Source: Microvirga sp. (GTDB lineage Bacteria; Pseudomonadota; Alphaproteobacteria; Rhizobiales; Beijerinckiaceae). From it: a stretch of DNA of 64,000 nt. This document shows positions 61,954 through 64,000 of the stretch, one piece after another. Made by a program: the position numbers and the translations under genes. A model generated the notes under the pieces. It was given only the letters and a program-made list of their open reading frames with translations, was not told the DNA's origin and made no database searches. Numbering within the stretch: position 1 is the stretch's first letter; every line of letters starts with the position of its first letter. The stretch is from positions 199,393-263,392 of the forward strand of contig JAKOMT010000004.1 in assembly GCA_022241475.1 (NCBI GenBank). The letters run 5' to 3'.

Positions 61954-63732
61954 ATGCCGGTCTACCGGGCCCCCGTCGATGAGACGCTGTTCATCCTGAA
62001 CGACGTTCTGGATATCTCCTCCGGGCGGGCGCTGCCCGGCTATTCCGATCTCGACGCCGATTCGCTGGAATCCGTCCTGCGCGAGGCGGCGCGTCTGTTC
62101 GAGGGCGTGTGGGCGCCGACGAACGCGATCGGGGACGTCAAGGGTTGTGTTCGCGGCGCAGACGGCGCGGTCTCGACCCCCGCCGCCTTCAAGCTGGCCT
62201 ACGACGCGTATTGCAAGGGCGGGTGGCTCGGGCTGTCGGCTCCGCAGGAGTATGGCGGGCAGGGCCTGCCGGGCTTGCTGAACTCCGTCGTCCAGGAATT
62301 CGCCGCCTCGGCCAATCTGGCGCTCTCGATGTATCCGGGCCTGACGCAGGGCGCCGTCGCCGCGCTTCTCGCGCACGGGAGCGAGGAGCAGAAGCGGCTC
62401 TACCTGCCGCCGATGATCGCCGGCCTCTGGTCCGGCACAATGAACCTCACCGAGCCCCATTGCGGCACCGATCTCAGCCTCATCCGCACCCGCGCCGCGC
62501 GCAATCCCGACGGATCCTTCGCGCTGACGGGCTCGAAGATCTTCATTTCCGCCGGCGAACACGATCTGTGCGAGAACGTCGTGCATCTGGTGCTGGCCAG
62601 AATCGAGGGCGCGCCGGCCGGCGTGAAGGGGATTTCGCTCTTCGTCTGCCCGAAATTCCTGCCCGAGGCCGATGGCGCGCCGGGGGCGCGCAACGGGGTG
62701 TCCTGCGGCGCGATCGAGACGAAGATGGGCATCCACGGCTCTTCCACCTGCGCCATGAACTACGACGGCGCGACCGCGTGGCTGGTCGGCGAGGAGAATC
62801 GCGGGCTCGCGGCGATGTTCGTGATGATGAACGAGGCGCGTCTCGCGGTCGGCGCGCAGGGGCTCGCGATCTCCGAAGCGGCCTACCAGAACGCTCTCGC
62901 CTACGCCCGCGAGCGCCTGCAGGGCCGCGCGCTGACTGGGCCGAAGAACCCGCAAGGGCCCGCCGATCCGATCATCGTCCATCCGGACGTGCGCCGCACG
63001 CTGATGGAGATCAAGGCGTTCAACGAAGCGGCGCGGGCGCTCGCGCTCGAGGCTTCGCTGAACGCCGACATCGCGCGTCGTTCGGCGGATCCCGCCGCGC
63101 GGCTCGCCGCCGACGACCGGCTCGGCCTCCTCACGCCGGTGATCAAGGGCGTCCTCACCGATTGCGGCTTCGCCAACGCGGTGGCCGCGCAGCAGCTCTT
63201 CGGCGGGCACGGCTACGTCGAGGATTGGGGCATGTCGCAATTCGTCCGCGACGCGCGCATCGCCATGATCTACGAAGGCGCGAACGGGGTCCAGGCGATG
63301 GATCTCGTCGGTCGCAAGCTCGCTCGTGACGGTGGGCGCGCGGTGACGGCCTATTTCGCGGAGGTCGGCGGGTTCTGTGAGGCGCATGGCGCGAATCCGG
63401 CGTTCGCGCCGTTCGTGGCTCCGCTCGCCGCAGGTCTCGACGATCTTCGCCGCGCGACGATGTGGTTCATGAACAACGCGCTGGCGCGGCCCGACAACGC
63501 CGGAAGCGGCGCGGTCGATTACATGCATCTGTTCGGGCGCGTCGCGCTTGCGCACATGTGGGCGCGCATCGCGCTCGTCGCTGCGCGTAGTCCCGACGAT
63601 CCGCGCATGGCGGCGCGGCTCGTGACCGCGCGCTTCTTCCTAGAGCGCACGCCGCCCGAAACCGCCCTCCGCCGCAACCGCATCGAAATCGGCGCGGATT
63701 CGACGATGGCTCTGGCCGAGGACGCGTTCTGA
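61954..63732 (+). CDS. Acyl-CoA dehydrogenase, long form (DmdC/FadE-like)
   Basis: A 592-residue flavoenzyme catalysing alpha-beta dehydrogenation of an acyl-CoA. N-terminal extension [19 protein letters not shown], then [28 protein letters not shown]-binding [29 protein letters not shown], and the catalytic Glu region [24 protein letters not shown], with a C-terminal helical extension of about 130 residues. The length and the YRAPV start match the group that includes 3-methylmercaptopropionyl-CoA dehydrogenase, but most members have unknown substrates. It has its own promoter and a palindromic operator. The ribosome site GGAGGA fixes the ATG. Confidence 0.92.
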   Translation: MPVYRAPVDETLFILNDVLDISSGRALPGYSDLDADSLESVLREAARLFEGVWAPTNAIGDVKGCVRGADGAVSTPAAFKLAYDAYCKGGWLGLSAPQEYGGQGLPGLLNSVVQEFAASANLALSMYPGLTQGAVAALLAHGSEEQKRLYLPPMIAGLWSGTMNLTEPHCGTDLSLIRTRAARNPDGSFALTGSKIFISAGEHDLCENVVHLVLARIEGAPAGVKGISLFVCPKFLPEADGAPGARNGVSCGAIETKMGIHGSSTCAMNYDGATAWLVGEENRGLAAMFVMMNEARLAVGAQGLAISEAAYQNALAYARERLQGRALTGPKNPQGPADPIIVHPDVRRTLMEIKAFNEAARALALEASLNADIARRSADPAARLAADDRLGLLTPVIKGVLTDCGFANAVAAQQLFGGHGYVEDWGMSQFVRDARIAMIYEGANGVQAMDLVGRKLARDGGRAVTAYFAEVGGFCEAHGANPAFAPFVAPLAAGLDDLRRATMWFMNNALARPDNAGSGAVDYMHLFGRVALAHMWARIALVAARSPDDPRMAARLVTARFFLERTPPETALRRNRIEIGADSTMALAEDAF

Positions 63733-63796
63733 TGCGGATATCGTTGGCCCCGGAACCACGCCACGAAAACCCTCCCCTCAGCGACTGTCTTGCGGG

Positions 63797-64000
<204 letters not shown>

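Overview
The window is chromosomal DNA of high GC content (I estimate about two thirds, not computed) from an alphaproteobacterium, most likely of the order Hyphomicrobiales (Rhizobiales). The evidence is the purA / single-TM protein / rpoH / rluD block, an IalB-family exported protein, hisH-hisA order, and alphaproteobacterial promoter forms such as TTGACT. Genus cannot be fixed from the sequence alone. No prophage, CRISPR array or replication origin was seen. The only mobile element is the C-terminal end of an IS110-family transposase cut by the right edge.

Left part (1-13175) is mostly core metabolism: hisH-hisA, a convergent ECF sigma factor, an IalB-type exported protein, then a leftward glycine-cleavage operon gcvT-gcvH-gcvPA-gcvPB preceded by a tandem glycine riboswitch and a good promoter. 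The P protein is split into two subunits. Next come purA, with a terminator-like hairpin in its leader, a single-pass membrane protein, rpoH, rluD and tRNA-Glu(CTC).

Middle part (13489-28911) is a rightward catabolic or scavenging region: two complete TRAP transporters, an SDR oxidoreductase, a small four-helix membrane protein, a metal-dependent amidohydrolase, a full branched-chain-amino-acid-type ABC transporter and an amidase. Each of the three transporters carries a stable hairpin between the binding-protein gene and the permease genes. No regulator is encoded here and the substrates are unknown; C-N bond hydrolysis is the common theme.

The surface-polysaccharide region (about 29157-54225) holds genes for two amino-sugar routes. 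One is a bacillosamine-like set (PglF-like dehydratase, PglE-like aminotransferase, PglD-like acetyltransferase, PglC-like initiating transferase). The other is a WbpA-WbpB-WbpD set for a 2,3-diacetamido uronic acid. With them are a Wzx-like flippase, a Wzy/WaaL-like polymerase or ligase, a GT2, a large GT-C-like membrane protein, a UDP-glucuronate-epimerase-like enzyme and an unusual fused enzyme: an N-terminal class II glutaminase joined to a WbpG/PseA-type N-acetyl-sugar amidotransferase. The fusion would let one polypeptide make an amidino sugar without the HisH/HisF-type partners. Two markedly AT-rich genes (29157 and 43951) and a 1031-residue lipoprotein of unknown function lie in the same region and suggest lateral assembly.

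Right part (54280-64000) returns to housekeeping genes: photolyase, an IlvD/Edd-family dehydratase, oligoendopeptidase F, dxs, and an acyl-CoA dehydrogenase whose promoter is overlapped by a 20-bp near-perfect palindrome, followed by the IS110-type transposase fragment.
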